Positions 1 to 6,338 of a stretch of DNA of 6,338 nucleotides are shown here, in pieces. The number at the start of each line of letters is the position of its first letter. Position 1 is the stretch's first letter. The notes beneath the pieces are model-generated. The model was given only the letters and a program-made list of their open reading frames with translations, ran no database searches and was not told the origin of the DNA. The position numbers were made by a program, and so were the translations under genes. Source of the stretch: JAWXCH01 sp034440595 (lineage in GTDB: Bacteria > Planctomycetota > Planctomycetia > Pirellulales > JALHPA01); assembly GCA_034440595.1 (NCBI GenBank), contig JAWXCH010000451.1, positions 1 to 6,338 of the forward strand. The letters run 5' to 3'.

Positions 1-683
1 ACCAGCGACATGCCGGCGCAAACCCGGAGGACAGCCGCCTGGAAGCGCGGATTCAGGCGTATCAGCTCGCTGCCAAGATGCAGCTTAGTGCCCCGGAGGT
101 GTTCGACCTGACGCGCGAATCGGCCACCGTTCGCGAGCAGTATGGCCTGAATGACAAAGTGACCGAGGACTTTGGCTCACGCTGCCTGACTGCGCGACGG
201 ATGATCGAACGTGGCGTCCGCTTTGTACAAGTTTGGAGCGGTGCCGATGGTGCCAAGAACAATTGGGATAACCATTCCAGCATCCCGAATCAATTGCCAC
301 CAATGTGCAATGCGACCGACCGGCCAATCTCGGGCCTGCTAACCGATCTGAAATCACGCGGGCTGCTGGAAGACACGCTGGTTCTCTGGAGCACCGAATT
401 TGGCCGGATGCCATTTGCACAGGCGGGTGATGGTCGAGACCACAACGGCGGAACGTTCGTCGGCTGGATGGCGGGTGCCGGCGTTAAGCCGGGCACATCC
501 TACGGCACTAGCGACGAGTGGAGCTGGAAAGCGGCGCAAGATATCACCACGACTTACGATTTCCACGCGACCGTGCTGCATCTACTGGGCATAGATCACG
601 AAAAACTCTCGGTCCTGCACAATGGTGCCAATCGCCGACTGACCGATGTGCATGGTCACGTGATCCGTCCGCTGCTGGCCTGA
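1..683 (+). CDS. DUF1501 family protein, C-terminal half (5' truncated by window edge)
   Basis: The frame is open from the first complete codon at position 3 to the TGA at 681-683, giving 226 visible residues, so the internal ATG at 78 is not the start. DUF1501 proteins usually run to about 450-490 residues, so roughly the N-terminal half lies to the left. Visible family hallmarks, in order, are a helical LEARIQAYQLAAKM segment, FVQVWSG, the NWDNHSSIPN motif, DRPISGLLTDLKSRGLLEDTL, TEFGRMP, GRDHN, GWMAGAGVKPGTSYG, a DFHATVLHLLGIDHEKL stretch and the terminal RLTDVHGHV. DUF1501 is related to the alkaline phosphatase/sulfatase fold. Its members are usually exported by the Tat pathway and often sit beside DUF1549/DUF1553 cytochrome-type genes in Planctomycetes. 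The signal peptide and any such partner would be outside this window. The substrate is unknown. The family call is secure; the biochemical role is not. Confidence 0.93.
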   Translation, partial: QRHAGANPEDSRLEARIQAYQLAAKMQLSAPEVFDLTRESATVREQYGLNDKVTEDFGSRCLTARRMIERGVRFVQVWSGADGAKNNWDNHSSIPNQLPPMCNATDRPISGLLTDLKSRGLLEDTLVLWSTEFGRMPFAQAGDGRDHNGGTFVGWMAGAGVKPGTSYGTSDEWSWKAAQDITTTYDFHATVLHLLGIDHEKLSVLHNGANRRLTDVHGHVIRPLLA

Positions 684-736
684 AAGATCAAACCATTTCA
701 AGATAGCTTCGATTCAGCGACTCTGTGTCACAGACA

Positions 737-2389
737 CTAGGCCCGGTCAGGAAAGAACAGCTTATACGTCTTATAGCCGCCACCGATGTTTGCCACATCA
801 TAACCATGCTGCAAGAGAATCCTGGTCGCCAGGTATCCGCGTTGGCCCACCTGACAATAGGCCGCAATCGATCTGTCGCGCGGTAACTCAGACAAGCGAT
901 TTCTCAATTCATCGACTGGTATATTCACCGCGCCGGGAATATGTCCCCCGTCGAATTCCTGTGCCGTGCGCACATCTAACACGAATGGTCGTTCATGTTC
1001 AGGTGCGCTCAACACCGTTTCAATATCCACCTGCGGATGATCGCCACGTTGCCATCCTGCGGCAACAAAGCCAGCCATATTGATGGGATCCTTGGCAGAT
1101 CCATACTGCGGCGCGTAGCTCAGTTCCATTTCTTCCAAGTCATACACCGTCATGCCGGCCTGAATTGCCACCGCCAGCACATCGATCCGTTTGTCGACCC
1201 CGGCACCACCAACGGCCTGAGCACCCAGAATCTTGCCATCTCTGGGATCGAACAACAGCTTCAGAGTCATTCCCTCAGCGCCGGGGTAGTAGCCCGCGTG
1301 ATGCATCGGGTGGATATAGATCTTGCGGTACGGCTGATCCAGCCGCTGGAGGACTTTTTCTGAACTCCCTGTCATTGCCGCAGTGCGGTTGAAAACTCCG
1401 ACGATGGCGGTCCCTTGGGTGCCACGGTACTTTTCGATGAGGCCGAAAATATTATTTGCCGCGATGCGACCTTGTCGATTGGCAGGACCAGCCAGCGGCA
1501 CCTGCGTCGGAATACCTTGGATTGCATCGGTTACCTCGATTGCATCCCCTACCGCGTAGATATCCCGGTCATCTGTTTGCAGGTACTCATTCACCCGAAT
1601 CCCTCCACGCGAGCCGATCTCCAGCCCCGCTTCGACCGCCAGTTTGTTTTCTGGACGTACACCAACACCAAAAATTACGAGTTGTGCGGGCAGTCGCAAT
1701 CCCGAATTCAGGCACACATTGAGACCATCTACACTTCGTTCGATCGCCTCCGCTGCCTGGTTCAATAGCAGCGTCACACCGTGATCCGCCAATTCTTGCA
1801 CAATGGGCGTGGTCATCTCTGGATCAAACGGCATTAGAACTTGCGAGTTCTTCTCTACCACCGTAGTTGCCACGCCAAGCCGGACAAAGTTCTCGGCCAG
1901 CTCCAAACTGATAAAGCCACCCCCCAGCAGCACGACTTGCTTTACGCCACGTACGACCTGCTGCTTGATCTGGTCGGTGTCGTGCAAGTTCCGCAGCGTG
2001 AAGACGCCGGGCAAGTCGGCCCCTGGTATCGGCGGCAGAAATGGCGCCGCACCAGTGGCCAGAATCAATTTGTCAAACGACTCGCTATACTCTTGGCCCG
2101 TCAGGACATTGCGGACCAGCACCGTTCGTGTAGCGCGATCGATCTTTTCGACAGAGGAATTCGTTCGCACATCCAGCTTGAAGCGTTCGCGCAATCTCTC
2201 GGGCGTAGTGACCAGCAGCTTCTCGCGTTCCGCAATCTCACCACCGATGTAGTACGGCAGGCCGCAGTTGGCAAACGAAACATCCGGGCCACGCTCAAAT
2301 ATAATAATCTCGGCATGTTCAGAAAGGCGACGTGCACGTGCCGCAGCCGAGGCCCCTCCGGCCACTCCACCCACAATCAATAGCTTCAT
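737..2389 (-). CDS. CoA-disulfide / polysulfide reductase with C-terminal rhodanese domain (CoADR-Rhd type)
   Basis: This is a 550-residue soluble flavoprotein. Residues 1-330 are the FAD/NAD(P)H disulfide oxidoreductase core: dinucleotide motif GGVAGGASAA (7-16), single active-site Cys42 in SFANCGLPYY, second motif GGGFISLELAE (156-166) and the FAD-binding IYAVGDA (277-283). Residues 331-445 form the dimerisation domain with HHAGYYPGA (Tyr367/368) and ELSYAPQYG (Tyr425), matching the paired tyrosines of CoADR enzymes. Residues 455-550 are a rhodanese domain with catalytic Cys512 in CQVGQR. The family reduces CoA disulfide, CoA persulfide or polysulfide with NAD(P)H; the Bacillus anthracis CoADR-RHD and Shewanella Npsr proteins share this architecture. 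The start is supported by a GGAG seven bases upstream (2397-2400). The gene follows the YgaP-like gene by 60 bp on the same strand, so the two are probably co-transcribed. The exact substrate cannot be read from the sequence; polysulfide or CoA persulfide is the best inference. Confidence 0.95.
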   Translation of the reverse strand: MKLLIVGGVAGGASAAARARRLSEHAEIIIFERGPDVSFANCGLPYYIGGEIAEREKLLVTTPERLRERFKLDVRTNSSVEKIDRATRTVLVRNVLTGQEYSESFDKLILATGAAPFLPPIPGADLPGVFTLRNLHDTDQIKQQVVRGVKQVVLLGGGFISLELAENFVRLGVATTVVEKNSQVLMPFDPEMTTPIVQELADHGVTLLLNQAAEAIERSVDGLNVCLNSGLRLPAQLVIFGVGVRPENKLAVEAGLEIGSRGGIRVNEYLQTDDRDIYAVGDAIEVTDAIQGIPTQVPLAGPANRQGRIAANNIFGLIEKYRGTQGTAIVGVFNRTAAMTGSSEKVLQRLDQPYRKIYIHPMHHAGYYPGAEGMTLKLLFDPRDGKILGAQAVGGAGVDKRIDVLAVAIQAGMTVYDLEEMELSYAPQYGSAKDPINMAGFVAAGWQRGDHPQVDIETVLSAPEHERPFVLDVRTAQEFDGGHIPGAVNIPVDELRNRLSELPRDRSIAAYCQVGQRGYLATRILLQHGYDVANIGGGYKTYKLFFPDRA

Positions 2390-2449
2390 TCCTGAACTCC
2401 AGCTTGCGACCTGCGGACGTGATGATATTGCCGTCAGACAATCGATGGC

Positions 2450-2995
2450 CTAACTATTCTTCGCGGACTTTGCTTGATTCCACGGCATGCGTGCCAGGAT
2501 CATCGCCATGCCGCAGGTGTCAGTGATACCTGCGAAAACGAGACCGGCACCGACAAATGCCGCCAGCCCGATCCAGGCCGGATGCACAAAAGCCCCCAGG
2601 ACACTACCGAGCAGCACCAGCGAACCGGCGGCGATACGAACCTGTCGTTCCAGCGAGATAGTTTTTTGACCGTGAACGGTTGGCAGGCCCGCTTCGACGC
2701 AGGCCATCGTCCCTCCAGCGACATTGGCAACATTGCTGAATCCTGCCTGTTCTAACTTGCTGCACGCCTGTTGCCCACGACTTCCAGACTTACAGATGAG
2801 ATAGAGCGTTTCGTTTTGCGCATTCCCTCGCTGCTGCATGATCCTGGCCGGATCCAGTTCATGCAGCGGAATATTCTTGGCCCCGGTTAGATGGACTTCG
2901 GCAAACTCGGCCGGCGTACGTACATCGAGCAAATCGATGTGCGTGCCGTTTTTCAATAGCTCGGCAAGCTGCCGCGGCTGGATCGTGGTACTCAT
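2450..2995 (-). CDS. ygaP: YgaP-like membrane-anchored rhodanese (rhodanese plus DUF2892)
   Basis: This 181-residue protein is close in length to E. coli YgaP (174). Residues about 5-108 form a rhodanese domain, with LLDVRTPAEFAEVHLTGAKNIP and catalytic Cys68 in the loop CKSGSR. Residues about 116-170 match the YgaP membrane part: RQVRIAAGSLVLLGSVLG (first helix), FVGAGLVFAGITDTCGMA (second helix, ending at Cys161), then the MPWNQ tail. YgaP proteins are inner-membrane sulfurtransferases with a cytoplasmic rhodanese domain, and their physiological sulfur acceptor is not settled. Additional cysteines are Cys78 and Cys99. The ATG is well placed, with AGGAG (3002-3006) six bases upstream. It is the first gene of the pair with the CoADR-Rhd flavoprotein, which suggests it delivers or receives sulfane sulfur at the membrane. 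A palindrome 40-58 bases before the start may be its operator. The family assignment is strong; the acceptor is inference. Confidence 0.94.
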   Translation of the reverse strand: MSTTIQPRQLAELLKNGTHIDLLDVRTPAEFAEVHLTGAKNIPLHELDPARIMQQRGNAQNETLYLICKSGSRGQQACSKLEQAGFSNVANVAGGTMACVEAGLPTVHGQKTISLERQVRIAAGSLVLLGSVLGAFVHPAWIGLAAFVGAGLVFAGITDTCGMAMILARMPWNQAKSAKNS

Positions 2996-3034
2996 GCGAA
3001 ACTCCTAGTAGAGAATTCAAACCGACGCTCGTCG

Positions 3035-3053
3035 TAGAATCGCTTGTATTCTA
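3035..3053 (-). promoter_or_regulatory. Candidate operator/promoter of the ygaP-CoADR sulfur operon
   Basis: A perfect 6+6 inverted repeat, TAGAAT-N7-ATTCTA, lies 40-58 bases before the YgaP-like start codon. On the coding strand its first half, TAGAAT, differs from the sigma-70 -10 consensus by one base and sits in an AT-rich stretch (ATATGTATAGAATAC). I see no convincing -35 box about 17 bases upstream. A palindrome overlapping a -10 box would fit a repressor such as an ArsR/BigR-type or other persulfide-sensing regulator, but no regulator gene lies in the window, so the regulator is unknown. Confidence 0.35.
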
Positions 3054-3168
3054 TACATATCGCGGCATTACGATCAGATAGCAGTAAAGACCACTACTGA
3101 ACTGTTCCGCAATAGCGAAATTCCCTAGAAGGCGATGGTGGTCGGCAGATGGCACCCAACTAACGTGA

Positions 3169-3190
3169 AAGTGGTCACCTTAGACCATTT
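3169..3190. other. Imperfect inverted repeat in the gap behind the dgkA-like gene
   Basis: TGGTC (3172-3176) and GACCA (3183-3187) pair around a 6-base loop. The stem extends outward over one mismatch (G-T on the + strand, A-C in the leftward transcript) by two A-T pairs. In the leftward transcript only about three U residues follow, so this would be a weak terminator for the lptD-dgkA unit. It could equally be chance. The rest of the 2996-3260 gap shows no open gene or RNA gene that I can support. Confidence 0.2.
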
Positions 3191-3260
3191 AGCACGTCAA
3201 AGAGTGCAAACCGGCAGCAACTGCAATGGATTCGATACCATTTGGTCGCGACCGGCTCAC

Positions 3261-3668
3261 CTATGGCAGTAACGCCTGCCATAACAAGCGGCCAAAGACA
3301 ATCAGACCGACCGCAGTGGCTCCCAGCGACGCCATCAGCACGCCAGCGGCGGCCACGTCGAGCGCGCGGGCGATATTCGGATCCTGCTGTCGCGAGATCG
3401 CTCTAGCCAGATGCTCGATCGATGTGTTCAGCATCTCGGCCGACAGCACGCCCGCGATGGAGAGCGCAATGAGCGCCCATTCGATCAGTGAGATTCGCAG
3501 TGCTGCTCCGGCCAATACGGCCAGCACCGCCGCGAACAGGTGGACCGCAAAACTGCTCTGCGAACGAAAGCCCCACTTGCAGCCACGAAAGGCGTCGCCG
3601 AACTTGGCTCGCCAACCGCGTTGTGCAGAAGGTTGCTTCATGCGCTGTGACTTGTTACTCGAAGCCAT
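3261..3668 (-). CDS. dgkA: DgkA-family diacylglycerol / undecaprenol kinase
   Basis: This is a 135-residue integral membrane protein, slightly longer than E. coli DgkA (122). It has an amphipathic N-terminus (RGWRAKFGDAFRGCKWGFRSQSSF, residues 18-40), three hydrophobic segments (about 41-58, 62-80 and 105-128) and the family signature AEMLNTSIE (77-85) at the second segment. Asp104 in RALDVAAAGVL corresponds to the conserved Asp after the second helix. The family uses ATP to phosphorylate diacylglycerol in Gram-negatives or undecaprenol in Gram-positives, recycling lipid carriers at the inner membrane. The ATG at 3668 overlaps the last 14 bases of the LptD-like gene and has AGGTG (3672-3676) only three bases before it. 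An in-frame ATG at 3641 would remove the overlap but has no visible ribosome site. A much longer reading starting at 3815 would run deep into lptD and is unlikely. Two family positions that are usually charged differ here: Gln37 and Leu103. The substrate cannot be decided from the sequence. Confidence 0.87.
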   Translation of the reverse strand: MASSNKSQRMKQPSAQRGWRAKFGDAFRGCKWGFRSQSSFAVHLFAAVLAVLAGAALRISLIEWALIALSIAGVLSAEMLNTSIEHLARAISRQQDPNIARALDVAAAGVLMASLGATAVGLIVFGRLLWQALLP

Positions 3669-6338
3669 AAGCACCTGACGGTGGAACGACGATTCCGGTT
3701 CGGCGACCAAACTGCGTTTTCGGTAAGAAGCGTGGCTCCAGTGCCAGCACCAGACCGACGTTGTCGCGGCTTTGGTCGGCATTGAAACCAAACGTGAACA
3801 AGAACGATTCGCCAATGCGTGTCAGCGTCAGGCTCTGGCCCATGTACTCCAGGTCTTGCATATTGAAGTTGATACCGTAGCTCGAGGCCCACTTGGGACT
3901 CATGCGATAACTATACGCTGCCAGCAGCACGCTGCTATTGATTGGTCCTTCCAGCGAGCGAAAACCCAGGAACACATTTCCGCGTGGGGGTCGATTGAGC
4001 GAAGCACCCACGGTGAACTGCTGGCCACCGTCGCTAAAGAAATCGACCCCGCCGGAACTGAGCAAGGTCACGCGGTCACCCACATGCCAGCGGAAGTCGT
4101 AATCGGTAAAGCCAACGTTTTCGCCAAAGTTTTGATCGCTATCTGGAAATATCTCGGTCCCCAGGTCCAGCGTGATCCAATCGATGATCCGGCGGTTTTC
4201 AATCGGGCCGCGCTTCGTCTGCCAACGTTGATTGATGCCGAGCCGTCCTACCGTCAGGTCGTCGACAATTTCGGTCGGGCCCGTCACATTATCTTGCAAG
4301 CCGCGGCGGACGCCGTAGAAACGCTCGTCGAACTGTGTCGGAACAGGGGGCACAAGACCGAAATCCTGCTGTGCCAGTCGGCGACGGAACGTCTGAGTAT
4401 TATTGTCGTCGATTTCATCGTACAGCGGAAAATTCGTGATGTCCTGACTGGCGTCAGTGTACGAAAAATCTCCCTCGAAGGTGACCTTGTGCGCTAGCCC
4501 GTGCAGGTTGAGCAGACTACTCTCAACCGTGGAGTCGGCGTTCCAAAACGGAATGCTACCCCGCACGCCCGCCTGTCCATATAAGCGACTGATGTCGTTT
4601 TGTGTAAGATCGTCTCCCCAGTAGGCCGCTTCGCCGAGCAGATACGGCACGACCTTGAATGGGCCAGCCTCCAGGGGAAGCTCAACCCCCTGGCGCGTCA
4701 CTGCGCGAACACCGCTGGTCTCAACTTCATAAGGCAAGTAGCCAAAATCCGCCAGTTGCTGTGGCGAGACGGGCAGGGCCGAAGGCCACTGCATAAAGTA
4801 GCCCGCGCTACTATGCTCGTTCCAGACCAGGCGATCTTCCCAAAACGCACGCCCGATCGAGAAGTGGTCGACCCGTGGAACCTGGGTCGTATCGAGGAAG
4901 ATCTGATTGATTTGCGCGCTGGCCGAGATCACCCACGACTGGTTGTCTTGAATATGCGTTAGCCAAATCGAAGTCAACGTGTCCGGGGACTCGTTCCATT
5001 CTGGCTCAAAGTACTGATCCAAAAAGTTGATATCGCTGACGTAACCCAGTTGCGCCGTCAAGCTCCAATTGTTTTGCAGTTGTTGCTTGTGGCGTGCGAC
5101 AAGGCGACCGCGATTCTCGGTGGCCGGAACCATAGCCGCTTGGTTCGAGCCGAGGGTGTCGAGGCCCGTATCGTGAATGAACCAGGCATCAATCATGCCG
5201 GTGGTTGCCATTCCTGTACCAAAGAATATATCGTTCTCATAGGCAAATCGAGTTCCGGCTGCCGGGCCGCGCTTGCTCAGGTAATCCAGACTCAGCGACC
5301 ATTCGGAATCCGGCGGGGGATCGGATATTCCGAGAATCTGATACATGTCGAGGCCGACTTCAAAGACGTTTCCAAAGATCGTATCACTACGATACTGCAG
5401 ATCGTTGATGTAGAACGTCGGGTTCTCCAGACTGGTCGCTAGCACCGGCCAGTAGAAGACCGGCACTCCACTGACGTATCCAACATTGTTGCGGCTGGTG
5501 ACCATCTGCCGGTGCCGCATCCGCGGCTGGCCAGTTACCGGATCGATCACCGGTTGCCGCGTGAACGGATCAATCATTGGAACTTGCTGATCATGCAGCT
5601 CCAACGTGCCCGAGCGGAATTCCCAGGTAGGCATGGCCATCCGGCTGGTGGTGAAGCTGGCACCATCGGCAACAAATCGATCGGGGGCCACCTGTCGCAG
5701 TACGTCGGAGCGCAGTCGCAATAGCCCGGCATAGGTCGGCACGGGCGTCAGGACTTCGCTATTGAGAATGATGCCGGTTCGCTGTTGTGCGTTGTAATAC
5801 ATCGACTGCGCCAGAATGATGCGGTCCCCTTCGCGGACGATGATGTCCCCTTCGAGGTAGATCTCCATCGGAATCGCTGCGGACTGCTCGGTGGGTTGGC
5901 TGAAGTCGAGTGGATTGTCCCCGTTCCCTTGTGTCCAAATCACGACGCGATCCGCTTCCAGGTCGACGACCGTACCGACTGCAGTTCCACCAGGAAGCGA
6001 AACTCCCATGCCGTCGATGCGGAGCTTCACACCGGAGTTGATGGTAGTGATCCACTCATTTGGATTACGCGGGTTGCGATCATAAGTGATTTGATTAGGA
6101 ACGCTGCTGCGCGGCGAGAGTTGCACGCGGCGAGTGGCTCCCAACACCGCAGTGGCCGGTTCTGGACTCACCACCTCTGGCTGGAACTCCAAGAACTGCG
6201 TTCGCTGCACGCCCGTGCTAGGGAAAAACGTATCGTGAGCGTTGCGGTAGATAGCCGGTTTTGATTCTGGTTCGGGCGATGTGGTACCCACCCGGACATC
6301 TGGCGCGCGGCTGGAAAAGAACTTGCCAGACCAGGCGG
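3655..6338 (-). CDS. lptD: LptD/OstA-like outer-membrane assembly protein (5' end beyond window)
   Basis: The frame runs from TAA at 3655-3657 through the right edge, giving 894 visible residues. The GTG at 6291 is only an internal possible start: the same frame continues upstream as AWSGKFFSSRAPDVRV, so the true start and signal peptide lie outside. Numbering from that GTG, residues 1-75 are a proline-rich, low-complexity lead. Residues about 80-232 are an OstA/LptA-like beta-jellyroll, with INSGVKLRIDGMG, VVDLEADRVVIWT and YLEGDIIVREGDRIILAQSMYYN. GVPVFYWPVLATSLENP (275-291) matches the conserved proline-bearing VPVFYSP hinge where LptD jellyroll meets barrel. Residues about 300-860 alternate polar and hydrophobic residues with many Trp/Tyr/Phe, as expected for a large beta-barrel. 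LptD inserts lipopolysaccharide into the outer leaflet of the outer membrane. There is no cysteine in any visible residue, unlike E. coli LptD with its two disulfides. It precedes and overlaps the dgkA-like gene. An LptD-like barrel is likely; the transported lipid is inference. Confidence 0.82.
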   Translation of the reverse strand, partial: AWSGKFFSSRAPDVRVGTTSPEPESKPAIYRNAHDTFFPSTGVQRTQFLEFQPEVVSPEPATAVLGATRRVQLSPRSSVPNQITYDRNPRNPNEWITTINSGVKLRIDGMGVSLPGGTAVGTVVDLEADRVVIWTQGNGDNPLDFSQPTEQSAAIPMEIYLEGDIIVREGDRIILAQSMYYNAQQRTGIILNSEVLTPVPTYAGLLRLRSDVLRQVAPDRFVADGASFTTSRMAMPTWEFRSGTLELHDQQVPMIDPFTRQPVIDPVTGQPRMRHRQMVTSRNNVGYVSGVPVFYWPVLATSLENPTFYINDLQYRSDTIFGNVFEVGLDMYQILGISDPPPDSEWSLSLDYLSKRGPAAGTRFAYENDIFFGTGMATTGMIDAWFIHDTGLDTLGSNQAAMVPATENRGRLVARHKQQLQNNWSLTAQLGYVSDINFLDQYFEPEWNESPDTLTSIWLTHIQDNQSWVISASAQINQIFLDTTQVPRVDHFSIGRAFWEDRLVWNEHSSAGYFMQWPSALPVSPQQLADFGYLPYEVETSGVRAVTRQGVELPLEAGPFKVVPYLLGEAAYWGDDLTQNDISRLYGQAGVRGSIPFWNADSTVESSLLNLHGLAHKVTFEGDFSYTDASQDITNFPLYDEIDDNNTQTFRRRLAQQDFGLVPPVPTQFDERFYGVRRGLQDNVTGPTEIVDDLTVGRLGINQRWQTKRGPIENRRIIDWITLDLGTEIFPDSDQNFGENVGFTDYDFRWHVGDRVTLLSSGGVDFFSDGGQQFTVGASLNRPPRGNVFLGFRSLEGPINSSVLLAAYSYRMSPKWASSYGINFNMQDLEYMGQSLTLTRIGESFLFTFGFNADQSRDNVGLVLALEPRFLPKTQFGRRTGIVVPPSGAYGFE
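5524..5577 (-). repeat. Two-copy 27-bp in-frame tandem repeat inside the lptD-like gene
   Basis: Two adjacent 9-residue units, MIDPFTRQP (5551-5577) and VIDPVTGQP (5524-5550), share the pattern hydrophobic-IDP-x-T-x-QP. At DNA level they match at 19 of 27 positions. The pair lies between the jellyroll domain and the VPVFYWP hinge, which suggests a small duplication in a surface linker or hairpin. Confidence 0.6.

Noticed and set aside
725..737. GTGTC-ACA-GACAC hairpin between the two convergent genes
   Set aside because: The stem is only five base pairs with no U-tract on either strand, and it runs into the stop codon of the flavoprotein gene; too weak to call a terminator.
1841..2383. A 180-residue open frame on the + strand
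   Set aside because: It is antisense to the FAD/NAD(P)H domain of the CoADR-Rhd gene, whose motifs are unmistakable in the other frame.
3244..3253. 10-bp palindrome GGTCGCGACC just after the kinase stop
   Set aside because: It has no loop and no following U-tract, and a GC-rich palindrome of this length is easily expected by chance.
3226..3678. A 150-residue open frame on the + strand across the dgkA-like gene
   Set aside because: It is Ala/Ser-rich with no membrane or domain pattern, while the opposite strand carries the clear DgkA signature.
3669..3815. Possible 49-residue N-terminal extension of the dgkA-like protein
   Set aside because: It would overlap lptD by about 160 bases, has no DgkA similarity, and the family length fits a start at 3668 or 3641.
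3772..4497. A 241-residue open frame on the + strand
   Set aside because: It lies wholly opposite the LptD-like gene, has no recognisable domain and lacks a promoter context; it is an antisense shadow.
6289..6291. GTG as start codon of the LptD-like gene
   Set aside because: The frame stays open to the window edge and the segment after the GTG does not resemble a signal peptide, so the gene most likely begins outside.

Overview
The window looks like chromosomal DNA from a planctomycete of the Pirellula/Rhodopirellula type. Three things point there: a DUF1501 protein, a family strongly expanded in Planctomycetes; a long LptD/OstA-like outer-membrane protein showing a diderm envelope; and a diacylglycerol-kinase variant that resembles planctomycetal homologues as I remember them. 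The organism call is inference. I see no mobile element, RNA gene or CRISPR array.

Layout. (1) Positions 1-683 (+) hold the C-terminal half of a DUF1501 protein cut by the left edge. A 53-bp gap separates it from the convergent genes to its right. (2) Positions 737-2995 (-) hold a compact two-gene sulfur unit, transcribed right to left. First comes a YgaP-like membrane rhodanese (2450-2995). Then, 60 bp on, comes a two-domain CoA-disulfide/polysulfide reductase fused to a rhodanese (737-2389). (3) Positions 2996-3260 are non-coding. They carry the probable promoter/operator of the sulfur unit, with a perfect TAGAAT-N7-ATTCTA palindrome, and an imperfect hairpin behind the next gene pair. (4) Positions 3261-6338 (-) hold an envelope unit. 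An LptD-like barrel protein is open through the right edge, and its last 14 bases overlap the preferred start of a small DgkA-family lipid kinase.

How the genes may work together. In the sulfur unit, a membrane-anchored sulfurtransferase and a soluble NAD(P)H- and FAD-dependent persulfide/polysulfide reductase together carry three active-site cysteines for receiving, passing on and reducing sulfane sulfur. In the envelope unit, the LptD-like protein would assemble lipopolysaccharide or a related lipid in the outer membrane, while the kinase would phosphorylate diacylglycerol or a polyprenol in the inner membrane. The most notable points are the complete lack of cysteines in the visible LptD-like protein, the replacement of two normally charged active-site residues in the kinase, and the palindrome ahead of the sulfur operon. 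All gene families here are known. I did not find a clearly undescribed system.
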